DNA from: DATCKG01 sp036562385
Lineage (GTDB): Bacteria > Bacillota > Sulfobacillia > Symbiobacteriales > Symbiobacteriaceae
Direction of reading: 5' to 3'
NCBI GenBank assembly: GCA_036562385.1
Contig: DATCKG010000087.1
Span: 1 to 64,000 of the forward strand
Length of the DNA stretch: 64,000 nucleotides
Shown: piece after piece, positions 1-8,457 of the stretch
Layout of the letters: the number at the start of each line of letters is the position of its first letter
Position numbering within the stretch: the first letter of the stretch is position 1
Notes under the pieces: generated by a model
What the model saw: the letters and a program-made list of their open reading frames with translations, nothing else
Told to the model about the DNA's origin: nothing
The model's database searches: none
Made by a program: the position numbers and the translations under genes

Positions 1-2
1 AT

Positions 3-128
3 GTGGGAGTCCCGTCCCAGTTCCTGCTGATGACGCCCTACGTAATCACCATGCTGACCCTGGCCGGATTCGTGGGCCGGTCCCAGCCGCCGGCTGCCGA
101 CGGCATTCCCTACGAAAAGAGCCGGTGA
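3..128 (+). CDS. ABC transporter permease, C-terminal fragment (nucleoside/BmpA-type family)
   Basis: Only the last 41 codons are inside the window; the gene begins upstream. The fragment reads VGVPSQFLLMTPYVITMLT and continues to a GIPYEKSR end. It shows a hydrophobic segment with the P-Y-V-I-T-M-L-T-L-A-G-F pattern typical of the second permease of nucleoside or simple-sugar importers with BmpA-type lipoproteins (YufQ/NupQ-like). The protein would sit in the cytoplasmic membrane. Substrate cannot be judged from this piece. A strong hairpin terminator follows about 40 bases downstream. Confidence 0.6.
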   Translation: MGVPSQFLLMTPYVITMLTLAGFVGRSQPPAADGIPYEKSR

Positions 129-164
129 CAAGCCGCATCCATGCGGCTGTCCTGAGAGACAAAA

Positions 165-207
165 CGACCTCCTGGCGGAGATGCTGCCAGGAGGTCGCAT
201 CATTTTT
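165..207. terminator. Bidirectional intrinsic terminator between permease and dxs
   Basis: A 12-bp perfect stem (165-176 with 186-197) has a 9-base loop. It is followed by a T-run on the plus strand at 201-205 and a T4 run on the minus strand. It lies between the convergent permease and dxs genes and can end both transcripts. Confidence 0.85.
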
Positions 208-241
208 GCTCTGAGAGACTGCCAGAACCTTCCGGGGAGGG

Positions 242-2188
242 TTACCGGCGCTGTCCGCTGGCCCTATCCCCTTCCAGGCGGGCCGACCGCCGTCCTGCCA
301 CCTTCAGGCGCCGTCTGTCCCGGCTGGACCAGACCTGCTGGACCAGTTCCCGTGCCGCGGCAGCCACCCCCTCCGGCGTCAGGCCGAACTGCTCCCGGTA
401 ATGCTGCGGATTGCCGTGGGGCACGAACTGGTCGGGCACCCCCAACCGGTAGACGCGGGCCGGCACGCCGTGGTCGCTGAACAGTTCCAGCACGGCCGAA
501 CCGAAGCCGCCGGTGCGGACCGCCTCCTCAACCGTTACCACCGCGCCGATCTGGCGGCCCACCGTCAGCAGCAGTTCCTCGTCCAGAGGCTTGACGAACC
601 GCGGGTTGACCACCGCCGCGGAGATCCCCTCCTGCCGGAGCAGATCGGCCGCCGCCAGGCAGACCTGCGTCATGGTGCCCAGGCCCACCAGGGCCACGTC
701 GGTGCCTTCCCGGAGCAGTTCGCCCTTGCCGATGGGAATGGTCTGCAAGGTTTCGTCCATGGGCACCCCCACGGTCTTGCCCCGGGGATATCGGATCGCC
801 GAGGGACCATCATGGCAGAGGGCGGTGTACAGCATGTGCTGCAGTTCGTTCTCGTCCTTCGGGGCCATCACCACCATCCGGGGAATGGCCCTGAGGTAGG
901 TCACGTCAAAAACGCCCTGGTGGGTGGCACCGTCTTCCACCAACCCAGCCCGGTCCAGGCTGAGGATCACCGGCAAGTTTTGCAGGGCCACGTCATGGAT
1001 CACCTGGTCGTAGGCCCGCTGCAGGAACGTGGAGTAGACCGCGAAGATCGGGCGCATACCGGCCTTGGCCAGACCGGCAGCCAGGCTGACCGCATGCTCC
1101 TCGGCGATGCCCACGTCAATATAGCGCTCGGGAAACTCCCTGGCAAACTGCGTCATCCCCACGCCGGACGGCATGGCCGCGGTGATGCCGACGATCCGCG
1201 AATCCATCCGAGCCAGCTTCACCAGCGTGCGGCCAAAGATTTCGCTGAAGGTGGTAGAGCCTGGGCTGCTCTTTCCCGTCTTGATGTCAAAGGGCCCACC
1301 GCCGTGGAACTTGTCCGGCAGTTCCTCCGCATAGGGAACCCCTTTGCCCTTGGTGGTAACCACATGGACCACGGTGGGGCCGGGGTAGGACCGGGCCTGA
1401 CGCAGTGCGTTCTGCAGGGCGGGAATGTTGTGTCCGTCCACCGGACCGATATAGGTAAGGCCCAAATCTTCAAAAAACATGTTGTTGACCAGCAGGTGCT
1501 TGACGCCTTCCTTGAGCCGGTCCACGAACTCCAGGGCCTGGGGGCCGAAGAAGGGGATCTGCTTCAGGGCCTCCGCCACCTCGTGTTTGATCCGCTGGTA
1601 ACTGGGCCCTGTACGGATCTTCGCCAGGTAGTTGGAGATGGCGCCCACGTTCGGGGCGATGGACATGGAGTTGTCGTTCAGCACCACGATGATCCGGGTC
1701 TTGTCATGGCCGGCGTGGTCCAGGGCCTCGTAAGCCAAACCCCCGGTCAGGGCACCGTCACCGACGACGGCCACCACCTCGTAGTCCTCGCCCTTCAAAT
1801 CGCGCGCTTTGGCCATGCCTATGGCTGCGGAAATCGCAGTGGAGGCATGGCCCCAGTGAAAATGATCGTGAACCGACTCGGACGGATCGGTAAAGCCGGC
1901 GAGCCCCCCTGTCTGGCGCAGAGTGCTGAAGCGCTCATACCGGCCCGTGAGCAGTTTATGTACGTAACTCTGGTGCGAAACGTCCCAGAGGATTTTATCG
2001 CGCGGGCTGTCAAAAACCGTATGCAGGGCGAGGGTCAGTTCCACCACGCCCAGATTGGGCGCCAGATGGCCACCGGTACGGGCCACCGTCTCCAGGATAA
2101 CCTGCCGAATTTCCTCCCCCAGCTCTGCCAGTTCCTGAGCACTCAACCCTTTGAGCTGCTCCGGCCCCTTCAGGTCCCTCAGCTTCAC
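242..2188 (-). CDS. dxs: 1-deoxy-D-xylulose-5-phosphate synthase
   Basis: Cytoplasmic thiamine-diphosphate enzyme that condenses pyruvate and glyceraldehyde-3-phosphate, the first step of the MEP isoprenoid pathway. The thiamine-diphosphate motif GDGALTGG is at 143-150 with NDN at 171-173. The catalytic Glu lies in GIAEEHA near 364-365, and HLAPNLGVVE near 41-50 is also conserved. At 648 residues it is slightly longer than usual because of a basic tail of about 25 residues. It is the last gene of a long minus-strand block, two bases after the oapA-like gene. With ispA upstream, it brackets the OLE RNA in isoprenoid genes. Confidence 0.97.
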   Translation of the reverse strand: MKLRDLKGPEQLKGLSAQELAELGEEIRQVILETVARTGGHLAPNLGVVELTLALHTVFDSPRDKILWDVSHQSYVHKLLTGRYERFSTLRQTGGLAGFTDPSESVHDHFHWGHASTAISAAIGMAKARDLKGEDYEVVAVVGDGALTGGLAYEALDHAGHDKTRIIVVLNDNSMSIAPNVGAISNYLAKIRTGPSYQRIKHEVAEALKQIPFFGPQALEFVDRLKEGVKHLLVNNMFFEDLGLTYIGPVDGHNIPALQNALRQARSYPGPTVVHVVTTKGKGVPYAEELPDKFHGGGPFDIKTGKSSPGSTTFSEIFGRTLVKLARMDSRIVGITAAMPSGVGMTQFAREFPERYIDVGIAEEHAVSLAAGLAKAGMRPIFAVYSTFLQRAYDQVIHDVALQNLPVILSLDRAGLVEDGATHQGVFDVTYLRAIPRMVVMAPKDENELQHMLYTALCHDGPSAIRYPRGKTVGVPMDETLQTIPIGKGELLREGTDVALVGLGTMTQVCLAAADLLRQEGISAAVVNPRFVKPLDEELLLTVGRQIGAVVTVEEAVRTGGFGSAVLELFSDHGVPARVYRLGVPDQFVPHGNPQHYREQFGLTPEGVAAAARELVQQVWSSRDRRRLKVAGRRSARLEGDRASGQRR

Positions 2189-2190
2189 GG

Positions 2191-2796
2191 TTACTTCTTC
2201 CTCCTTCGCCCGGCCTTGCCGCGTCCCCCCGTGAAAGAACGGCCGGTGACTCTTTCGAAGGCGTACAGGAGTCGTCCGGCCACCATGACCACATCGGTGG
2301 CCCTTTCGATCGCCAAATTCTTTCCGGCCGCCTTCCCCCCCACCGTCAGGCCGGCGATCAACCCTACGATCAGCAGCATGAAGATCTGGGAGACCGCAGG
2401 GCCTCCCTGTACGAACTCAGCCAACTGCAGCGCCACCGTGGTGCCCGCGGCACCGCTGACGGCACCGGTGACGTCGCCCACCACATCATTGCAAAAATTG
2501 GCCACCCTGTCGGCGTTCCGGACCAACCAGATCGCCTGCCGGGCGCCCGGAATCCGTTTGGAAGCCTTCGCATTCAAAGGGACCTGGTCTGCCGCGGTCA
2601 CACTGGTGCCCAGGATATCCAGTGCCACGTTGATGGTCACCAGCACGAGCACGACGATAAAGGCCACCAGCACATGAACCGAGGAGAGAGCCAGGTCTGA
2701 AACGTAATTGACGACGACCGCCAAAACAAAGGAAAGCAAACCAACGCGCAGGGCCCTCTGCCACCGTTTGGGTGGAGCCGAACCCCCGTTACTCAT
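2191..2796 (-). CDS. oapA: OLE-associated membrane protein (OapA-like)
   Basis: A 201-residue integral membrane protein with hydrophobic segments near 17-36, 40-64 and 136-158, a weaker one near 115-130, and a very basic C-terminus (GRGKAGRRRKK). The ATG has GAGGAGC 8 bases upstream. Size, topology and position immediately downstream of a large structured RNA and immediately upstream of dxs match OapA, the membrane partner of OLE RNA. In OLE-bearing Firmicutes OapA binds the RNA at the membrane, and the complex is linked to alcohol, cold and Mg2+ stress. The assignment rests on context, size and topology, since I cannot run an alignment. Such proteins are sometimes annotated only as hypothetical or CorB-like. 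Confidence 0.85.
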   Translation of the reverse strand: MSNGGSAPPKRWQRALRVGLLSFVLAVVVNYVSDLALSSVHVLVAFIVVLVLVTINVALDILGTSVTAADQVPLNAKASKRIPGARQAIWLVRNADRVANFCNDVVGDVTGAVSGAAGTTVALQLAEFVQGGPAVSQIFMLLIVGLIAGLTVGGKAAGKNLAIERATDVVMVAGRLLYAFERVTGRSFTGGRGKAGRRRKK

Positions 2797-2871
2797 AGAT
2801 CGTAGCTCCTCGGGGAACCCTATTGTTGTACGACTCTGTGGAAGTGGGATAACAATCTATCTATAAAAACA

Positions 2872-3533
2872 TTCGGGTGGCAGCCTGGCAGGTAAACTTT
2901 GTGGCTTAAGGTCTAGCAGGATTTCCCCGCAGTCTCCGGCGCGTCGCCGCACCGGCGGTTTCCCTTTATGACTGCGCTGCCGTGTCGCCATCGGCAGGGC
3001 TAGATTACCACTTAGACCACACTGTAATCCCTGCCAGGCCTCTTTACGAGCAGCCTAGGAATTTTCTTCGACAACACACCTTTCCCTAGCCTCTTTTGCA
3101 GACATGGTTTCAGAGACATCCCCTCGCCGTCAGCTGGCCGGCTTCCCGCGAGGGGGTTGAACCTTGCGGTTCACTGCCCCATCCACCATGCCCACTCAAG
3201 GCAGGCTACACTGCACACAACACCTCACCATGTTTCGGTATCGCATGCAGGTCAACACTGCGCCGTAGCCGTGTTGCTCACGTTGGTGCAACCGCCACTA
3301 GCGCAGGCCTCCCCAGGAGGAGGGTCGTCGCCCACATGCCCTTGTGGATCGCCCTGCCCCCCGGCAGCCTGGGGCTGAAACCTTCCGGTTTCAGCCGTCG
3401 GCTGTTTCTCCAGCATCAGCCCCCGATTGGGCCTCGGCGGCCAACACCAGAGACCTCATCGATGTGCCCTTGGCGGATTTTTAGGCCCGCCTTCAGGAAA
3501 GGTAGTACTGACTAGGATACTGCGCCACCCGAA
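2872..3533 (-). ncRNA. ole: OLE RNA (ornate, large, extremophilic noncoding RNA)
   Basis: About 662 nt of non-coding, highly structured sequence between ispA and the oapA-like gene. The ends pair perfectly over 10 bp: 5' strand at 3524-3533 and 3' strand at 2872-2881, giving UUCGGGUGGC with GCCACCCGAA. Internal hairpins include a perfect 10-bp stem with a four-base loop (3373-3382 with 3387-3396), a 6-bp stem (3158-3163 with 3168-3173) and a CCCTCGC/GCGAGGG stem (about 3121-3127 with 3148-3154). Near the 3' end the RNA strand reads GGGGAAAUCCUGC and CUAGACCUUAAG. OLE RNA is known to be around 600 nt, to lie in an isoprenoid operon, and to precede oapA. Short ORFs across this interval do not look coding. 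A covariance-model hit would be decisive. Confidence 0.9.
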
Positions 3534-3691
3534 CATTATATTCGGTGACTCATCATTATGTTAGCACAAGGGAAACAAGCCCTCAACGACCGCGCCGGGC
3601 AGTGCCATGGCACCGGCGGCGCAGCCGTCCAATGGGTATCCCCTTGTAACACCATCTATTCGTGGGTTGCAACATTGTATGTTACCCGTGA

Positions 3692-4612
3692 TCAAGCTTC
3701 CCTGTCAATTACAAAATCTGCCAGAGCTGCCAGGATCGCGCCGCGCTCCCCGAAAGGTCGCAGGGCCTCCTTCGCCGCTGCAACCTCCTCCCGAGCCCGC
3801 TGCCGGGCTCCTTCCAGACCAAAATGGTTTACGTATGTATTCTTGTGACGGCGCTCATCCCGGCCTGCTGCCTTCCCCATTTTGGCGGTGTCGCCGATCA
3901 CGTCCAGCACATCGTCCTGGATCTGAAAGGCCAGGCCAAAGTGGTAGGCATACGTATCCAGCAGGCGGATCTCTTCCTCGGTGGCGCCGGCCAGGATGGC
4001 GCCGCAGCGAAGGGCCGCCCGGAACAGCGCACCGGTCTTCAGCAGGTGGATCCGCTGCAGTTGCGCCACGGAGGCCTCTTTCTCTTCCCAGGAAAGATCC
4101 TCCACCTGGCCCCCCACCATGCCCGCGGGCCCTGCACCCATGGCCACCTCCGCCACCACCCTGGCCACCTGTTCCGGTGTGATCCCTTCCACTTCGCCCT
4201 GACGGGCCAGCAGTTCAAAGGCAAGGGTCAGCAGCGCATCCCCGGCCAGGATCGCCGTGGCCTCTCCGTACACCTTGTGGTTGGTGGGACGCCCACGACG
4301 CAGGTCATCGTCATCCATGCACGGCAGGTCGTCATGAATCAGCGAATAGGTATGGATCATCTCCAGGGCACAGGCCGTGGGCAGTACCCGTGCTGCCGGT
4401 GCGCCAAACAGTTCCGCGGCAGCCATCACCAGGATCGGCCGCAGCCGCTTGCCGCCTGCCAGCAGGCTGTAGCGCATCGCCTCCAACAAGAGCGGCGGAA
4501 TCCCAGCCAGGGAGGGCTTGCCCGGGAAGTCCGGCCCAGAGGGAGAGGTATATGCATCCAGCGCCTCGTTGATCCACCGCGATTGTTCCGCAAGATATGC
4601 CGCCACGTTCAC
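3692..4612 (-). CDS. ispA: Farnesyl diphosphate / geranyl synthase (polyprenyl synthetase)
   Basis: Soluble trans-prenyltransferase that adds isopentenyl diphosphate to allylic primers to make C15 (or C20) diphosphates. It has GGKRLRP at 53-59, the first aspartate-rich motif DDLPCMDDDDLRRGRPT from 94, and the second motif FQIQDDVLD around 229-237. The spacing of the first motif is that of bacterial short-chain FPP synthases. At 306 residues it has normal length. Its ATG overlaps the xseB stop, so translation is probably coupled. It is followed directly by the OLE RNA, then oapA-like and dxs. Confidence 0.96.
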   Translation of the reverse strand: MNVAAYLAEQSRWINEALDAYTSPSGPDFPGKPSLAGIPPLLLEAMRYSLLAGGKRLRPILVMAAAELFGAPAARVLPTACALEMIHTYSLIHDDLPCMDDDDLRRGRPTNHKVYGEATAILAGDALLTLAFELLARQGEVEGITPEQVARVVAEVAMGAGPAGMVGGQVEDLSWEEKEASVAQLQRIHLLKTGALFRAALRCGAILAGATEEEIRLLDTYAYHFGLAFQIQDDVLDVIGDTAKMGKAAGRDERRHKNTYVNHFGLEGARQRAREEVAAAKEALRPFGERGAILAALADFVIDREA

Positions 4613-4851
4613 TTGGTGCTCTCTCCCGTATCCTGCTCCAGCGGGACGGTCAGAATCTGTCCGTCCTCTTCCAGCAGTTTCTCGATCTGGGCTTCGGCCC
4701 TGTCCAGCTGGGCCTCGCAGAGCCGGGCCAGGGCCACCCCCTCCTGAAACAGGGCCAGGGCCTGCTCCAGGCTGAGATCGCCGCCTTCCAGCTCCCGAAC
4801 CACCTCTTCCAGGCGCTGCAGGGCCTGTTCAAAGCTCAACTTCGTTTCCAC
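4609..4851 (-). CDS. xseB: Exodeoxyribonuclease VII small subunit
   Basis: Small helical subunit (80 residues) that oligomerises around XseA to form exonuclease VII, which degrades single-stranded DNA. The body METKLSFEQALQRLEEVV and a C-terminal acidic helix are typical of the family. I chose the GTG at 4851 because GAGGAGG lies 8-9 bases upstream. A longer in-frame GTG at 4869 would place this binding site inside the coding sequence. The gene overlaps the end of xseA and ends in an overlap with ispA. Confidence 0.94.
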   Translation of the reverse strand: METKLSFEQALQRLEEVVRELEGGDLSLEQALALFQEGVALARLCEAQLDRAEAQIEKLLEEDGQILTVPLEQDTGESTK

Positions 4852-6091
4852 CCTCTCCGCCCTCCTCACGGGATTCCACCAGACAGGTCAGCCGGCCCCT
4901 GTGCAGAAGCACCGACACCCGTTCCCCCACGGCTACCTGCCGGGCATCCTTCACCACCTGACCGTCCATCCGCCGGGTGATGCTGTATCCCCTGCCCAGC
5001 ACCGCCAGGGGGGAGAGTGCATCCAGCCGGCCGGCCAGCGCGGCCAGTTCCTTGCGGCGGGTGCCCACCAGGTGCCCTGCGGCATAACCCAGGCGGCGCA
5101 CCAGTTCATCCAGCCGCTGCCGGTCCTGCAGCAGCCGCCCTTCCGGCCGCTGCAGCACCGGTCGCTGCGCCAGGGCCCTGACCTGCAGCCGTTTGGTCTC
5201 CAGCAGCCGGTTCATTTGGGTGATCATCCGAAGCCGCAGGCTCTCCACCTCGCCCTTCAGCTCGGCGCGGGACGGAACCACCAGTTCCGCCGCCGCGGAG
5301 GGCGTGGGCGCCCGGAGGTCGGCGGCAAAGTCCGCGATGGTAAAGTCCGTCTCGTGGCCCACGGCGCTGACCACCGGTACCGGGCAGGCGCGGATCGCCC
5401 GGGCCAGGGCCTCGTCGTTGAAGGCCCAGAGATCCTCGAGGGAGCCGCCGCCCCGCCCGATGATCACCACGTCCACCCCTGGCACCTGTACAACCCGCTG
5501 CAGGGCCTGGATCAGGCTGGCCGGCGCCTCCTCCCCCTGCACCAGGGCCGGGGAGATCACCAGGTGGATGCCAGGAAAGCGCCGGCGGCTGACCGTGATG
5601 ATATCCCGGATGGCGGCGCCGGTCAGAGCCGTCACCACGCCGACCTTGCGGGGCAGCAGCGGCAGCGGTCGCTTCAGGGCCGGATCGAAGAGTCCTTCCG
5701 CAGCCAGCCGCGCCTTGAGTTGTTCGTACTGCAGGTAGAGAGTGCCGATGCCGGCGGGTTCCATGGCGGTGCAGTACAGTTGATACAGGCCGTCCCGTTC
5801 GTAGACGGTGACGCTCCCGTGCACCAGAACCTGCATCCCGTCCGCGGGGCGGAATCGGAGTCGCTGCGCGTGGCTGCGGAACATGACACAGCGGACCTGG
5901 CTGTAGGCGTCTTTCAGCGTGAAGTAGAGATGGCCTGATGTATGGTGCTTGAAGTTGGAGATCTCGCCCTGAACCCACAGCGAGGCCAGCAGGGGCTCCT
6001 GGTCCAGAAGCTGCTTGACGACCTGAGTCAGTTCCCGGACCGACAAGACGTGCTCGCCGGCCCCCGGGAGCAACCGCTCACTCCGGTACAT
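4829..6091 (-). CDS. xseA: Exodeoxyribonuclease VII large subunit
   Basis: Catalytic subunit of exonuclease VII. It has an N-terminal OB-fold (roughly residues 15-105 with WVQGEISNFKHHTSGH). The core follows, with RGGGSLEDLWAFND and the GHETDFTIADFAADLRAPTPSAA region, both invariant in the family, and then a long coiled-coil. The ATG at 6091 follows a G-rich site in the folD 3' end; a TTG at 6100 in frame is the alternative. Length (about 420) is normal. It overlaps folD at its start and xseB at its end, continuing the tightly packed operon. Confidence 0.95.
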   Translation of the reverse strand: MYRSERLLPGAGEHVLSVRELTQVVKQLLDQEPLLASLWVQGEISNFKHHTSGHLYFTLKDAYSQVRCVMFRSHAQRLRFRPADGMQVLVHGSVTVYERDGLYQLYCTAMEPAGIGTLYLQYEQLKARLAAEGLFDPALKRPLPLLPRKVGVVTALTGAAIRDIITVSRRRFPGIHLVISPALVQGEEAPASLIQALQRVVQVPGVDVVIIGRGGGSLEDLWAFNDEALARAIRACPVPVVSAVGHETDFTIADFAADLRAPTPSAAAELVVPSRAELKGEVESLRLRMITQMNRLLETKRLQVRALAQRPVLQRPEGRLLQDRQRLDELVRRLGYAAGHLVGTRRKELAALAGRLDALSPLAVLGRGYSITRRMDGQVVKDARQVAVGERVSVLLHRGRLTCLVESREEGGEGGNEVEL

Positions 6092-6959
6092 CGATCCCAA
6101 CCCCCCGCCAGATGGCCTTGGCGGCCTTCAGCGTGTTGGCCATCAGCATGGCGATGGTCATGGGGCCAACACCGCCTGGCACGGGGGTAATCATGCCCGC
6201 GACCTGCGATGCGCTCTCAAAGTCCACGTCGCCCCGGATGCGGGACTTGGTCCCCGGCACGTGGTTGATACCCACATCGATTACCACCGCACCGGGCTTG
6301 ATATATTCGGCCGTCACCATCTGCAGCCGGCCGATGGCGGTGACCAGGATGTCCGCCTCCCGGCAAACAGCCGGCAGGTCCGGGGTCTTGCTGTGGCAGA
6401 GGGTGACCGTCGCGTTGCGGCGCAGCAGCATCGCCGCCATGGGCTTGCCAACGATATTGGACCGGCCCACCACCACGGCCCGCTTTCCGGCCGGATCGAC
6501 CCCCACCTCATCCAGCATCCGCATGACGCCCAGGGGCGTGCAGGGAAAAAGCCCCTCCCCACCGCTCCAGAGCTTCCCGACGTTTTCCGGATGGAAGCCA
6601 TCCACGTCCTTGGCGGGCCGAATCCGTCGGATCACTCGGCTCATATCCAGCCCCTCAGGGAGCGGACTCTGCACCAGGATACCATGGATGCGGCCGTCCT
6701 CGTTGAGCTGGTCCACCAGCGCCTCCAGTTCCCACTGGCTGGTGGTGGCCGGCAGGTGATACTGCACTGAATACATGCCCAGCTCCCGGGCGGTCCGTTC
6801 CTTGTTGTTGACATAGGTGGCGCTGGCGGGATCATCGCCCACCCGAATCACCGCGAGGCCAGGCACCAGCCCCCGCTCCCGAAGGCGGGCCGTTTCGGCC
6901 GCAACCTCCTCCTTGACCCGCTGGGCAATGGCCTTGCCGTCAATCACCTGTGCTGCCAC
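6078..6959 (-). CDS. folD: Bifunctional methylenetetrahydrofolate dehydrogenase / methenyl-THF cyclohydrolase
   Basis: One-carbon enzyme interconverting methylene-, methenyl- and 10-formyl-THF with NADP. The substrate-site motif YVNNKERTARELGM carries the catalytic Lys (about residue 53). ILVQSPLPEGLD near 94-105 and the Rossmann motif VVGRSNIVGKP near 163-173 are intact, with a PGGVGPMTIAML C-terminus. GTG at 6959 gives the usual MAAQVIDGK start, and a GTG three codons earlier (6968) is possible. It overlaps the preceding TsaD-like gene by about 20 bases and the xseA start. Its product feeds purine synthesis and links to glyA and gcv elsewhere in the window. Confidence 0.96.
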   Translation of the reverse strand: MAAQVIDGKAIAQRVKEEVAAETARLRERGLVPGLAVIRVGDDPASATYVNNKERTARELGMYSVQYHLPATTSQWELEALVDQLNEDGRIHGILVQSPLPEGLDMSRVIRRIRPAKDVDGFHPENVGKLWSGGEGLFPCTPLGVMRMLDEVGVDPAGKRAVVVGRSNIVGKPMAAMLLRRNATVTLCHSKTPDLPAVCREADILVTAIGRLQMVTAEYIKPGAVVIDVGINHVPGTKSRIRGDVDFESASQVAGMITPVPGGVGPMTIAMLMANTLKAAKAIWRGVGIDVPE

Positions 6960-7968
6960 GGGTACCACTCTCCTCCTGCGGCGGGCAGCCGCCCTCCAGG
7001 CCCAGGTAATGGGCCCGGGCCAACAGGGCAGTCCCCACGCCGTTGTCTACGCTGTAGAGGGGCTGGGCAAAGGACAGGCGGGCGCCTACCGCCCGATGCT
7101 CCAGCCGCAGCCGGAGCCTGGCGCGCAGAATCTGGTTCGCGGCCACACCGCCCACCACCAGCACCTCTTTCAGTCCGGTCTCTGCCACGGCCGCCCGCAA
7201 CCACTTCTCCAGGGTCTTGGCCACACAATGCAGCACCGCCAGGGCCAGATCCGCGGGCTCCACTTTCCCCACCAGCCGCTGGGCAGCCGTTTCCGGGCCG
7301 GAGAAGCTAACCGTCCACCCCTGCACAACGGAGGGCAAGGTGACGGCGCCTGCTCTGCCTTCGGCGGCCAGCCGTTCCAGATGGGGTCCCGCGGGAAACG
7401 GCAGCCCCAGGGCGACCCCCACCCGGTCCACAAACTGGCCCGCATGCAGGTCCCGGGTGCCTCCCAGCCGTTCCTCGTCAAAGCCCCCCGGCCGGCGCGT
7501 CACCCGGATGAGCTCCGTGGTGCCGCCGGACAGGTGCACCGCCAGAAACTGTTTGCCGGTCGGAGGCTGGTCCGATGACCAGAGCCCCGCCATGATATGC
7601 ATCTCCTGATGGGAAGTGGGGTAGAAGGGAACGTCCAGGGCGGCGGCGATGGCCCTGCCAAACCCCTCGCTGACCTTGAAGGGAGGCAGGTACGAGTCCG
7701 CCACCGGCCTGGGTCGGACGCTGGCCGCCACAGCGGCGATTCGCCCCCGGTAAGCCCGCAGCAGCGGCTCGACCATCGGCGGCAGCGCCTTTAAATGATT
7801 CCAGACCGCCTGGGGTGGACTAACGCCCCGCTCCCCCCGCTCCACGGTGAGAGGGCGGCGCTGGTCGGCCAGCAGCCGCCCTCTGGCATCCACCAGGGCC
7901 ACCGAACTGGTGTAGTAACTGGTATCAATCCCCAGAAAGAGCGGCTCCGCCACGACCTCAGGCTGCAC
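6940..7968 (-). CDS. Kae1/TsaD-like protein (Gcp-family paralogue)
   Basis: About 342 residues of the ASKHA fold seen in TsaD/Kae1, the tRNA threonylcarbamoyladenosine transferase. It starts with LFLGIDTSYYTSS, carries the HxxxH metal-ligand pair as HQEMH at 120-124, and has a matching C-terminal Asp in YSVDNG near 308. It is nevertheless divergent, and its place between nusB and folD suggests a Firmicute paralogue rather than the main tsaD. Function is not known to me. The start is uncertain: GTG at 7968 or 7953, both just after the nusB stop with weak ribosome binding sites. The frame stays open upstream but only as a shadow of nusB. Confidence 0.8.
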   Translation of the reverse strand: MQPEVVAEPLFLGIDTSYYTSSVALVDARGRLLADQRRPLTVERGERGVSPPQAVWNHLKALPPMVEPLLRAYRGRIAAVAASVRPRPVADSYLPPFKVSEGFGRAIAAALDVPFYPTSHQEMHIMAGLWSSDQPPTGKQFLAVHLSGGTTELIRVTRRPGGFDEERLGGTRDLHAGQFVDRVGVALGLPFPAGPHLERLAAEGRAGAVTLPSVVQGWTVSFSGPETAAQRLVGKVEPADLALAVLHCVAKTLEKWLRAAVAETGLKEVLVVGGVAANQILRARLRLRLEHRAVGARLSFAQPLYSVDNGVGTALLARAHYLGLEGGCPPQEESGTRGSTGD

Positions 7969-7975
7969 TCGATCG

Positions 7976-8434
7976 TCACGAAGGATCTGATTCTGCACGG
8001 ATGGCCCCCTGTTCCAGCCCACGGATGACGCTCCCCAGGATGCCGTTGATGAACTTGGCCGCCTCCGGCGTGGAAAAGGTCTTGGCCAGTTCCACCGCCT
8101 CGTCGGCCACGGCGCCGTCAGGGACGTCATCGCAGTGCATGATTTCATAAATACTCATACGTAAAATATTGCGGTCCACCGCCGCCATCCGATCCACGGT
8201 CCAGTCTCGGGCATATTGCCCGATCACCCGGTCCAGCTCCTGCCGATGCTCCCAGGTGCCCAGGACCAGGTCCCGGGCGTAGTTCACATCCCGCTCCCGC
8301 AGTTCCCCCGGAGTCTCCTGTTCTTCCCGCTCCCGAGTCAGGGCCTGGAAAAAGGCGGTTTGAGGATCCGCACGTCCGACGTCGATCTGAAACAACACCT
8401 GCAGGGCCAGTTCACGTGCCCGTCGTCTGCTCAC
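7976..8434 (-). CDS. nusB: Transcription antitermination factor NusB
   Basis: All-helical RNA-binding protein that, with NusE, binds boxA of rRNA leader transcripts and supports antitermination. The GTG at 8434 (VSRRRARELALQVLFQ) has AGGAGG 8 bases upstream and gives 152 residues, a normal length. Conserved features include the N-terminal Arg-rich helix and the C-terminal motif DEAVELAKTFSTPEAAKFING. It lies in the usual Firmicute neighbourhood of asp23, amaP and folD. Confidence 0.95.
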   Translation of the reverse strand: MSRRRARELALQVLFQIDVGRADPQTAFFQALTREREEQETPGELRERDVNYARDLVLGTWEHRQELDRVIGQYARDWTVDRMAAVDRNILRMSIYEIMHCDDVPDGAVADEAVELAKTFSTPEAAKFINGILGSVIRGLEQGAIRAESDPS

Positions 8435-8457
8435 ACATGCCGCCTCCTGTGTCTGCG

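Noticed and set aside
401..2677. Long plus-strand open frame opposite dxs and oapA (758 codons)
   Set aside because: Mirrors the minus-strand dxs frame in a high-GC region; no family motifs and no ribosome binding site.
3096..3515. Small open frames inside the OLE RNA interval
   Set aside because: Short, on the opposite strand to the operon, no ribosome binding site; composition follows the RNA stems.
6900..8148. Extended N-terminus of the TsaD-like gene starting at 8148
   Set aside because: The extra 60 codons are nusB in another frame; the family start falls just after the nusB stop.
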